10,777 nt of DNA from Hepatocystis sp. ex Piliocolobus tephrosceles. Its lineage: Eukaryota > Apicomplexa > Aconoidasida > Haemosporida > Plasmodiidae. The stretch spans positions 2,501 to 13,277 of the forward strand of contig CABPSV020000280.1 in NCBI GenBank assembly GCA_902459845.2. The letters are read 5' to 3'. Position numbers and translations under genes: made by a program. The notes under the pieces are model-generated. The model saw only the letters and a program-made list of their open reading frames with translations. It ran no database searches and had not been told where the DNA came from. Every line of letters begins with the position of its first letter. Within the stretch, counting starts at the first letter, position 1. This document shows, piece by piece, positions 1 through 8,861 of the stretch.

Positions 1-28
1 AAGAAGCAAAATACCTTTCTTTAAAAAA

Positions 29-553
29 ATGGGTGCAAAAAATAGTAAGATTACAGAAAATGGAATGTATGATATGGATAGCGATATATATAACAATCGA
101 CATAAAAATATAAATTACCTCAATCCTAATGACACAAACAATTTAAAATATAATTTAAACAATATAAAAATGATGGATGACGATGACAGAAATAATATGA
201 ATGTTCATATGAACACGCACAACAATGACATGACAAACATAAACAACCAAAATAACAATCACATAAATATTAATCATAATAATATGATACGTGCAGAAGA
301 ATTAAACAGTTTGCGCATGAATATAAATTCAAAAATGAAAACGAATTTACTAGATAACAACAAAACAAATATACAAAATTACTTCAACCCCAATAATATA
401 AAAAATAATGACTTAAATATGTATAATGATTTTCATAAGTTTAATAAAGATAACATGAACGTACATAATATTCCTACAAATAAAAATAACCCACATGGTT
501 ATAATTTTTTAAAAAATAATAATAATAGTAATAATAATGTACAGGCATATGGT

Positions 554-592
<39 letters not shown>

Positions 593-3500
593 CCTTACAA
601 TAATGTTGACAACTTACGAAACAAACACGGTAATATAAGCGATATAATAAAAAAATATATGGATACTGATAGACAGGAACAAAATACGAAACAAATACAT
701 AATCAAATGACACATAAAACTGTTGATATTCCTTACGAACATAACAAAAATAATACAAATAAAGGATTGATAAATATGAATGATAAAAACTTAACAAATA
801 ATAAACTTATTAATCAAATAAATGATGATAATTTATTAAATCCTAATATATTAAATAATTATAAAAATAAAAAAAAAGAAGATAGTGATTATATAAAAGA
901 AAAAAAAATTAGTCTTTTAAAAAATATTATAGTACCTAGTAAAAATACAAAATATGATTTAAGTTTTAATGATGATTTTTATGATAGTTTTGTAGCTGAT
1001 AATATTAATTTGAATAATAGCTCGATTGCAGATTATAATATAAATTATTTAATAAATTATAACAAAAAAGGGAATAATAAACCCGGTAGTGATAACGGTA
1101 GTTATAGCAGTAAAATGGGTAACATGGGTAACAACGGAAACTATAATAATAACGATGGTAATAATTACAACAGAAACAAACATAACACAACAAACTTACA
1201 TATGAATAATATTTATAACGATATGAATATGATGGAAAAACTTAACAAAACTCCAAATATTAGTAATTTACATAATATACATAACAAAAATACATTAAAT
1301 GACGATTTTATAGATACTGACATTTCTAATAGTATAAATATGTATCAAGATAATAGACGCAATAATATATTAGATAATAGTATTGACAAAAATATAAATA
1401 ACTACGGTTTTGGAAATACAAATGCGAACACTAATATTATGAATAAAATATTAAATAATAATACTACAAAGACTAGTACAATAACTAGCACAATGATTAA
1501 CAATAATAATAATATGGTTACTAATCAACCTGGTGGTTATAAAATAAATCCAACACATGCCTATAACGATATACAATCAGAATTCAATAAAGACCGCATT
1601 TTAAATGGTATAAATTTATACAAAAATCAAAAACAAAAAACGGATGGTGTTCTGTTGAACAACTTTAACATGTATAACAATGCGAACACAAATAATATGA
1701 ACCTAAATAATATGAACCTAAATAATATGAACCTAAATAATATGAACCCGAATAATATGAACCCAAATTATATGAACTCAAATAATATGAACCCAAATAA
1801 TATGAACTCAAATAATATGAACCCAAATAATATGAACCTAAATAATATGAACCCGAATAATATGAACCCAAATAATATGAACCCAAATAATATGAACCCA
1901 AATAATATGAACCCAAATAATATGAACCCAAATAATATGAACCCAAATAATATGAACAATTATAATACGAACAATTATAATACGAACACTTTTAATAATA
2001 ATAATAATATGAATTGGCAAGATAAAAACAATTACACTTATAAAAATGGAAAAATGGAAGAAAAAAATGCTTATAAAGATAAGGCTTATACAGAAAAATT
2101 AGATACATTTAAATTTACAGCAATGAAAGATATAGGTGGCATAAATAACTTCAACATAAATGAAAAACTAAACAATAATAATAATATGAACAACCGATTA
2201 AAGGGGGAATATGATACATATAGTATATTATCTGCCAATAAAAAAAACGATATTCTTGAAAATAAACATCACTTAAATATTCATACATTTGATTATATGT
2301 TTAATAGGAACGGTAACAATACCACAACTACAAACACCACCACTACAAATACTAACACTACCAATACTAACACTACTATTGGTGGAATCACTAACATAAG
2401 TAAAGACCTTTATTTCAACTTAAATAATAACAATTATAAAAATAGAAATATAAATATAAATGATAAAAATACAGACACTATAAATAACAATTTATATTAC
2501 AATCAAAATGATACAGGTTTTAATATATTAGATAATTTACATAAAAAACAAATAGATACAGATTTTAAGAACCCTTTAAACATTCACAACAACAATAACA
2601 ACAACAATAACAACAACAATAACAACAACAATAACAACAACAATAACAACAACATCAATAATAACAACATCAACAATAACAACATCAACAATAACAACAT
2701 CAACAATAATAATAATAATGGCGATGGTGATGGTATAAACAATAACTATAAAAACATATTGTATAATAACAATAACTTTGAGATAGATAATAATAATACA
2801 TTTAATAAAAACACATATTTTAAACATCTGAATAATAATACTACTGTTATCGGTACTACCACTATTACAACTACTGCTAGTGCTCTTAATTCTTTCAAAA
2901 ATAATGAAAATGACCATTTACGCAACCACAATTTTAACTATAATATACCATCTAATAATAAAAATGAAAAATCAAATGAACAAAACCAAATACGATTTAA
3001 CAATGAATTAAATTTGTTTAAAAATTATAAAGGATATAATTATAATTATGGTACCAAAACATATGAAATAAATAGTGGAATAAATAGTGGAATAAATAGT
3101 GGAATAAATAGTGGAATAAATAATGGAATAAATAATGAAAACAATAAAAATAATTTATTTTCGAATTATATTAATAGGGATAATGTTAATAGGGATAATA
3201 TAAATAGGGATAATATAAATAGGGATAATATAAATAGGGATAATATAAATAGGGATAATATAAATAGGGATAATATAAATAGGGATAATATTAATAGGGA
3301 TAATATTAATAGGGATAATATAAATAAACGTAGTAATAGTAGTAATAGTAGCACTATTAGTTTTATAAATCCAAAATCGAATAACCTACAACCTGAATTT
3401 GAAGCGAACACAAATATTTTTACCAACATACATAATCCCACTAATCAGATTCAACTAAAAAACACAAAAACAAATAATAACAATTTATATAATAAATTTA

Positions 3501-6500
3501 ATATAAATTATAATAAAAGAAATAGTAAAGAATGGAATGTAAATGATATTAACACATTTGATCATGCACAACATGTGAATAATAATATGTATGATAATTT
3601 TACTCCCTACAATGTAGGTAATAATAATAATAATATATTAGCAGGCCAAAATATATACGATACTAACACTTTAGGTGTTAAAAATACAGAAAAAAATGAT
3701 TCTTCCTTACTTTTTAATCTTAATAATAATAAAAATGATAATATAACTCGTCCTCCTTTTAATATATTCAATAATAGTGGTTTAACTAATAATAACATGT
3801 TTGGTAATGATGCAAATAGTGAACATACACAATATTCCAATTTTCTTAACACTAATATAAATAAATATAACAATAATAATACTAATATGAACGAAAAGAA
3901 TAGTTTTAATTTTGTACCCAAAAAATATGAACCAAAAAATAATATTTTTAATACTAATATGAATAAAGATTTACCTCCATTACCTCTTAAAAATTTTACT
4001 GATTATACTAAATTGAAAAATGTTGACAACAACACGACAAATCCGATTACTAACTATACTGCAACTAATTTTTCTACCAACCTATCTAATAACAATAATA
4101 TTGATAATAACAACAATATAGGTAGTAACAATAATAGTAGTAGTAACAATAATAGTAGTAGTAACAATAATAGTAGTAGTAACAATAATAGTAGTAGTAA
4201 CAATAATAGTAGTAGTAACAATAATAATAGTAATAACAATAATAATAGTAATAATCGCTTGAACAATTTATTAAATTATCAAACACATATAACGAACACA
4301 AATTATGAACACTCAGGCATTTCTATTTTTAACGGAGATAATAATAAAACTAATTTATTATTACGTAAGGATATGAATCAACTATTACCAGATATAAATA
4401 ATAACAATATACATAACATGCATATTACTAGTGGTAGTAGTAGTAGTAATAGAAATGCATTTTGCACACAACCGTATTTAAACAAAGACACAAATAACTT
4501 ATTTTTAAAAAATAATGTAACCATATTAAAAGAGAATAATAATGATTATGGCAATAATAGTAACTACAACCAACATGGCAATAATAGTAACTACAACCAA
4601 CATGGCAATAATAGTAACTACAACCAACATGGCAATAATAGTAACTACAACCAACATGGCAATAATAGTCAATATAAAAATAACACAATTTTTAAAAACT
4701 TGACGAATAATAACAAAAACAACGACAACGACGATATGCAAATCCAAAGAAATAACATATTTAATCATAAAATTGAATCAAAAGAAAATACACTAAGTAA
4801 TAATTTTAATTTAAACTATTTAAACAAACAACCAAAAAATACAACTGTAGATACGAAGACAAACATTTTTTATAATGATATAAAAAATAAGTTTTTAACT
4901 TCAGATTTAATGCAGAATAATATAAAAGACAATACGTATAACAGTAATAACATTTTAAAAAAACATATACCTTATGATGGAAAGACTTTTGACTACAATA
5001 TAACACAACATAATAATAACATAAATAACGATTACATGTTTAATCATACTAACGTGAATAATAATATACATAATGATATACTTACTAGTAATGATACATA
5101 TACAAATTTTAACTACAACGGTATGAATAGATTAAGTAGATATAGTAATAATAAAGACTTAAGTTTAAATAATAATATATCACTGATGTTAGAAAACATT
5201 AGTAACTCTTCAGATAAAAATAATACTAATAACTACAATATTAATAACAACGAAAATGACAATATATGTGTTAATACCGTTAACTATAATGATAACATAA
5301 ATATCGATACAAATGATTTTGTTATTGCAGACAACTGTATTTGTAGCTTTGGTTTATATAATATACATAGGTGTAGATTAAAACACGAAAATGTATCATT
5401 TATGATTAATATAATTAATTCTTTTTTCTTAAATACATCCAATGGAAATGATTTTGTTGCTAATAATATTTTATTTCATAAAAGATTAAGACATATAAAT
5501 ATTTTATCGTATAAAGGAAAAACAGCTGACCAAAATAAACTATACTTATTGTTTGAACATATTCATGGTAACATTCTAAAGTCACATACTACACCTATCG
5601 AAGAAAGTATCATCGCTTCTTATGCATATCAACTTATTGATTTGCTTGAATACCTGCATACAAATTTTATTATATTTCACGGTAAGCGCACAAAACACAA
5701 AACACAAAACACAAAACACAAAACACAAAACAAAAATCAAAAAACACACAATAGGGCCAAAAAAAAAAAAAAAAACGATTTACATAATTGATATGTGTAA
5801 ACATAACATATTTAACTTTAAACGTATGTTCATCTCGATAGAACACCTTTTTATTAGTTCATTTTATATTTTTTTTTTTTTTTTTTCGCAGGTTTAATAT
5901 CAAACATAATTTTTTTACAAAAAAACACAAAAGAGGAGTTGGTGCAAATCCTAAATGAAAAAAATAAAAACGTAAATAAATATTTTGATATATATAAACA
6001 CGGAATTATAAAAATTTTTAATTTTGACTTTTCAAACATTGACACAGGTGAAACAGGTAATGTAATTAACACACACACTGATGGGTGGATTAATATACAT
6101 ATGTTTACTGTATATAGTAATATATTATAAAACATATTGTATCTATATGTATGTGTGGCATATATATATATATATATATCAACATGTCTTCATCAACGTT
6201 CTACATATTTCTTCAGAAGATAAAGACTATGAGTTTGATTTTCTTTGTGTGGCTGTTTTGATCTACGAAATGTGCACCAAATATAACACTTACTACTCCA
6301 ATGAATTTGTAAGAAGAAAAAAAAAAAAAAAAAAAAAAAATTATGTATACACACATATATATTTGTTCATATATTTGTTCATATATTTGTTCATATATTG
6401 TTCATATATTTGCTTGTTCTTTTTCTCTTTTTATTTTTGTTCTTATGTACAGAAACAAATTTCGGATACCATTAATAAGACCAATTTATATTTCCCTCAT

Positions 6501-6760
6501 TTTGTATCATTTGAATTAAAAAATTTTTGCTATGAGGTAATACCTAGATAAATAAATAAATAACTATAAATAGATAAATAAATAAATAGATAAATAGATA
6601 GATAGATAGATAACTAGAAATGATTTTATTTTTTGTACGAGTACAAAACATATTTTATCTTTTTTTCAGACATAATTTATGTGATATGTTTTTGAATTAT
6701 ATATACATTGCTTATTTTTTTAAGAATATGCTACAGGTTATTACATTATATTATATATAA

Positions 6761-6791
<31 letters not shown>

Positions 6792-6869
6792 CAGTTATGC
6801 TCGAAAAAAAAACACTGCTTTAACGATCTCAAAAATCATACTTGGTTTCATAAGCATCTTAACTTATGA
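29..6869 (+). CDS. N-myristoylated, Asn-rich STE11-like pseudokinase (5 exons)
   Basis: Exons 29-5681, 5892-6056, 6217-6308, 6453-6536 and 6795-6869 join in phase (6069 nt, 2022 residues, TGA stop). The ATG sits in an AAAAAATGG context. The protein opens MGAKNSK, a classic N-myristoyltransferase signal (Gly2, Ser6, Lys7). Residues ~10-1750 are Asn-rich low complexity with several tandem repeats. Residues ~1763-2022 follow a kinase fold: an HINIL segment after helix C, LYLLFEHI at the hinge, PIEESIIASY and LLEYLH in helix E, FHGLISNIIF at the catalytic loop, KIFNFD at the DFG site, DFLCVAVLIYEM in helix F and NHTWF at the end. These phrases resemble STE11/MAPKKK kinases. The HRD Asp and Lys, the VAIK Lys, the helix C Glu and the DFG Asp are all replaced, and there is no APE segment. 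I infer a catalytically inactive, membrane-anchored scaffold or regulator. I do not recognise the exact gene. Exon 1 is nearly certain; the small exons are supported by frame and motif order. Confidence 0.88.
550..591 (+). repeat. AAT trinucleotide run (poly-Asn)
   Basis: An almost pure AAT run inside exon 1 encodes twelve consecutive Asn. It is a typical Plasmodium homopolymer tract and is probably length-variable. Confidence 0.9.
1691..1960 (+). repeat. 15-bp minisatellite, 18 copies (NNMN-P/L/S)
   Basis: Eighteen in-frame 15-bp units of the form AATAATATGAACCCA encode Asn-Asn-Met-Asn-X, with X mostly Pro, sometimes Leu or Ser, and Asn in the last copy; one copy has Tyr at position 2. The last seven Pro copies are almost uniform and the early ones are mixed, so expansion was probably most recent at the 3' side. 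Because the unit is a multiple of three, all three antisense frames stay open; those are shadows. Confidence 0.97.
2311..2385 (+). repeat. Asn-Thr repeat tract
   Basis: Imperfect AAC/AAT and ACN codon repeats encode alternating Asn and Thr blocks (NTTTT, NTNTT), a low-complexity island distinct from the poly-Asn tracts. Confidence 0.75.
2587..2721 (+). repeat. poly-Asn tract with INNNN repeats
   Basis: About 20 consecutive Asn codons in an AACAACAAT pattern are followed by several 15-bp units encoding Ile-Asn4. The AAC-rich usage contrasts with the AAT-only tract near 560, so the tracts arose independently. Confidence 0.9.
3070..3129 (+). repeat. 12-bp repeat (INSG), about 5 copies
   Basis: Units of ATAAATAGTGGA encode Ile-Asn-Ser-Gly. 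Four are near perfect, followed by a copy with Asn replacing Ser. Confidence 0.9.
3173..3322 (+). repeat. 15-bp minisatellite, 10 copies (NRDN-I/V)
   Basis: Ten head-to-tail units of AATAGGGATAATATA encode Asn-Arg-Asp-Asn-Ile, with Val in the first copy. It is the only markedly charged repeat in the protein. Copies differ only by synonymous or near-synonymous changes (ATA/ATT/GTT). Confidence 0.97.
4127..4216 (+). repeat. 18-bp repeat, 5 copies (NNNSSS)
   Basis: Five identical 18-bp units (AACAATAATAGTAGTAGT) alternate three Asn and three Ser codons, then decay into an Asn/Ser mix to about 4256. Confidence 0.95.
4550..4669 (+). repeat. 27-bp repeat, 4.4 identical copies (GNNSNYNQH)
   Basis: Four full copies plus a partial one encode Gly-Asn-Asn-Ser-Asn-Tyr-Asn-Gln-His. 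I see no nucleotide difference between the full copies, which suggests a recent duplication or active homogenisation. Confidence 0.97.
5682..5891 (+). other. intron 1 of the pseudokinase gene
   Basis: Donor G|GTAAGC, acceptor CGCAG after a long T tract, phase 1, 210 bp. It splits the Gly codon of the FHG catalytic-loop remnant, and removing it restores FHG-LISNIIF. A 7-bp tandem repeat (AAAACAC units, ~5689-5733) starts a few bases after the donor. Read through, the frame stays open to a stop near 5789. Confidence 0.85.
6057..6216 (+). other. intron 2 of the pseudokinase gene
   Basis: Donor ACAG|GTAATG and acceptor CTTCAG, phase 1, 160 bp, with a short AT repeat inside. The junction joins the DFG-site exon to DKDYEFDFLC, the helix F segment. 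A second in-phase donor (ACAG|GTGAAA) lies 9 nt upstream. Confidence 0.75.
6309..6452 (+). other. intron 3 of the pseudokinase gene
   Basis: Donor TTT|GTAAGA and acceptor TGTACAG, phase 0, 144 bp. It holds a 21-A run close to the donor and a TTTGTTCATATA-type 12-bp repeat at about 6362-6412. Confidence 0.8.
6537..6794 (+). other. intron 4 of the pseudokinase gene
   Basis: Donor GAG|GTAATA and acceptor T-tract-CAG, phase 0, 258 bp. Removing it joins LKNFCYE to LCSKKKHCFNDL, the expected helix H-I order ending in NHTWF. The intron holds AAAT/GATA tetranucleotide repeats (~6549-6612) and a second strong T-tract CAG at 6667-6669, which would give an almost immediate stop if used. Confidence 0.75.
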
Positions 6870-7054
6870 AAAAAGAGAAAATAATAAAATCATTAAAAAT
6901 AATAACCAACGTGTTTATATATATATATATATATATATTATGTATATATATTTGCAATATACTTTTCCGTAGTTGTTTTGGTGTTTTTGCATGTATTAGT
7001 ATATTATTTTTGTTTAGTTTTGTTAAAATTTGTTAAAAGTTTTTTTTTTTTTTT

Positions 7055-7055
<1 letters not shown>

Positions 7056-7103
<48 letters not shown>
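7056..7103. repeat. T48 homopolymer
   Basis: A pure T run follows a T15 run and a single G, midway between the two convergent stop codons. Confidence 0.9.
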
Positions 7104-7105
<2 letters not shown>

Positions 7106-7131
7106 ATATATGTTTTTGTTTTAATGTATAA

Positions 7132-7350
7132 TTTGATTTAACTATTTTTTATAAAGTGCAAACCGTAAGGGAGGCAAATAATAAAAAAAAAAAAAAAAAA
7201 AATTTTGAAGATCCAAGTTATAAAAATAAAATAAGACAATTTGAAAGATTTATACAAAAAGGTAAAAAAAAAAATAAAGACGATAAAAAAGTTAGACATA
7301 AAAAAAAAAAAAATATTAACTTACTTGATCTTTTCCACCTACATAGATAG
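7132..7350 (+). other. orphan Lys-rich open frame, possible exon
   Basis: The plus strand is open from just after a TAA (7129-7131) to a TAG at 7348-7350. It has no in-frame ATG, so it is not a stand-alone gene. The middle reads NFEDPSYKNKIRQFERF, unlike simple A-rich noise, and is flanked by poly-Lys from A runs. A plausible donor (AAAG|GTAAAA near 7261) follows FERFIQK, but no good acceptor precedes it. It could be an alternative 3' exon of the pseudokinase gene, a relic, or chance. No function can be assigned. Confidence 0.2.
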
Positions 7351-7772
7351 CTATTCTTTCATTTCTAATTGGCTTAAACTATTATATTCTTCTTGTAATT
7401 TTGCAAGCTAAAAAAAAAAAACACAAAAAAAAAAAAAAAAAAAAATGCATCTACGTATATTCGTACACATATTTAATCACGCACGAGATATAATGTGTAG
7501 TTTAATGAAATGCTTTTTTTTTTCTTTAAATTCATTATAAACATTTTTTGTAAGCGAGTTTGTTTCTAGGTCGTTATATTTTCTAATTGATTCCTCTTTT
7601 TTATTTTTTAATTCCATTAATAATTTTTTTTTGTTCGTTATGGCATTATGAGAGTCTTCAAGTGTTATGACTTTATCTTCTACTATTTTTTGTAAATATA
7701 TATTTCTTTCGTCTAAGTGTAATTTTTTCTAAAAATTGGGTAGAGTTATTCGACCAAATGTATGATTAAATA

Positions 7773-7822
<50 letters not shown>

Positions 7823-8717
7823 CGTACATACATACATACCGATGTAACACTTCATTTAATGTAAATACGCAAGAACGTACAAATCAACTATTCTATTTTT
7901 CTAACGTGAATTTTATTCCTTCATTTTTTATTTCCTTACTTCTATCGATTTTTTTATTTTTTTATACAAATTTAATATTTTTTGTTCTAATGCACTTTCT
8001 TTAGTTTTCAAATTTTTATATTTTTCTTCTAACTGTTCAAAATCTGCATGTATTAAGTTTTCATCTTTTAACTTAAACTCATTTAACAAATTAATTTGAG
8101 CCCTCAGTACGCTATTATGTTCACACACTTTTCTCAAAGATAATAAATTTTTTTTGAATAATTCATCTTGTCCTAATATTTTAAAGTGTATCATATCTTC
8201 TTTCATTAAGTAACTAATCCATATTTATAAAAAAAAAAAACAAAAAAAAAACAAAAAAGCACGTATATGCGTACGTTCTTATATACAGACATATAGACAA
8301 GCATGCATAAACACACGCTACTGTAATCATGTACATAAAAAAAAAAAAAAAAAAAAATGAAATAATAATTTACCTATAGTTGTGTTGCTTTATTATTACT
8401 TCTTTAATACATTCAAAAAACTCAGCAATAAGATTACATGTTTCTGTGGCTATTACTTTATTTACTAATTTTAATTTATTCATATATTCAATAACAGTTG
8501 ATAAAAGTTCATTATACTTGTTAATATCCTCAACTGTACTTTCTTTATAACTTATACTGTCTTCATTTAAATATTGAAATAATTTATTCTGTATGTTCAT
8601 ATTTTTTTCTTTTATTTTTTTATTTTCTGTTAATAACTTTTGTTTTTTAGCTTGTTCATTATTTATAATACTGTCTATTTTTTCTTCATTTGTTTTTTTC
8701 GAATTTAGCTTATTCAT
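7351..8717 (-). CDS. coiled-coil protein, CCDC96/CCDC113 (CFAP184/263)-like
   Basis: Minus-strand exons 8717-8374, 8213-7940, 7728-7543 and 7407-7351 give 861 nt, 286 residues and a TAG stop. The ATG is preceded by an in-frame TAA 24 nt upstream. The protein is mostly helical. Residues ~145-206 carry NSVLRAQINLLNEFKLKDEN, then DFEQL (172-176), then a Lys/Glu/Leu coiled coil. The order (Arg/Asn-rich helix, KxEN, H-x-DFEQL, KKI) matches my memory of the C-terminal coiled-coil domain of CCDC96/CCDC113. Those proteins form a complex on ciliary axonemes near the radial spokes and N-DRC. I infer an axonemal role, which in Plasmodium means the male gamete flagellum. There are no membrane segments or signal peptide. 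Exons 1-3 are well supported. The exon 3-4 junction uses an unusual GTTTAT donor but keeps the heptad phase. A different long coiled-coil family remains possible. Confidence 0.75.
7408..7542 (-). other. intron 3 of the coiled-coil gene (weak donor)
   Basis: Proposed minus-strand donor AAT|GTTTAT and acceptor T-tract-TTTAG, phase 0, 135 bp. The acceptor is strong and the downstream exon (LAKLQEEYNSLSQLEMKE then TAG) continues the leucine heptads. The donor is poor. Without splicing the frame runs 22 further codons to a TGA. Confidence 0.5.
7729..7939 (-). other. intron 2 of the coiled-coil gene
   Basis: Minus-strand donor GAA|GTAAGG and acceptor CAATTTTTAG, phase 0, 211 bp. On the minus strand it contains a pure T run of about 47 (plus 7774-7820), ending some 44 nt before the acceptor. 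The junction gives KKSIE-KKLHLDER with no break in helix character. Confidence 0.8.
8214..8373 (-). other. intron 1 of the coiled-coil gene
   Basis: Minus-strand donor AG|GTAAAT and acceptor GGATTAG, phase 2, 160 bp, T-rich at both ends. The junction gives QHNY-S-YLMKED. Confidence 0.75.
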
Positions 8718-8809
8718 TTTTGTTGCTACTTTTTTCTTTTATTTATTCATACTTACAAACGACGAACACACTATAATGTAGACTACGTGTATGTATGTGT
8801 TTTCCCATG

Positions 8810-8812
<3 letters not shown>

Positions 8813-8858
<46 letters not shown>
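8813..8858. repeat. (AT)23 microsatellite
   Basis: A perfect AT dinucleotide run of 46 bp lies about 95 bp upstream of the coiled-coil gene's start codon, within its likely promoter or 5' UTR. Confidence 0.95.

Positions 8859-8861
<3 letters not shown>

Larger units (their letters stand above)
6870..7350. other. convergent intergenic region
   Basis: This lies between the stop of the plus-strand pseudokinase gene and the stop of the minus-strand coiled-coil gene, so it should hold both 3' ends. It contains a short AT repeat (~6917-6938), T runs of 15 (7040-7054) and 48 (7056-7103) split by one G, and an A-rich open stretch at 7132-7350. No polyadenylation signal can be assigned with confidence in such AT-rich DNA. 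Confidence 0.7.

Noticed and set aside
1691..1960. Regular spaced repeats resembling a CRISPR array
   Set aside because: The units are contiguous, in frame and coding, without unique spacers, in a eukaryotic gene.
474..5006. Many minus-strand ORFs opposite exon 1 (Tyr-, Leu-, Val- or Ile-rich)
   Set aside because: They are antisense shadows of Asn/Ser/Met codon repeats, whose period of three keeps every frame open. Their composition is pure repeat and they have no independent start or domain.
5854..6135. Minus-strand 93-codon ORF over pseudokinase exon 2
   Set aside because: It overlaps a well-supported exon and T-tract intron, with composition expected from the complement.
6081..6551. Plus-strand 156-codon ORF
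   Set aside because: It is a fusion of exons 3 and 4 read through introns 2 and 3, whose splice sites and AT/TTTGTTCATATA repeats are obvious.
7762..8004. Plus-strand ORF with a long poly-Lys run
   Set aside because: The Lys come from the A47 tract in the coiled-coil gene's intron 2, and the rest is antisense to its exon 2.
8302..8310. GCATGCAT palindrome as an AP2 transcription-factor site
   Set aside because: It is a single short motif inside intron 1 of the coiled-coil gene, with no support beyond the word itself.
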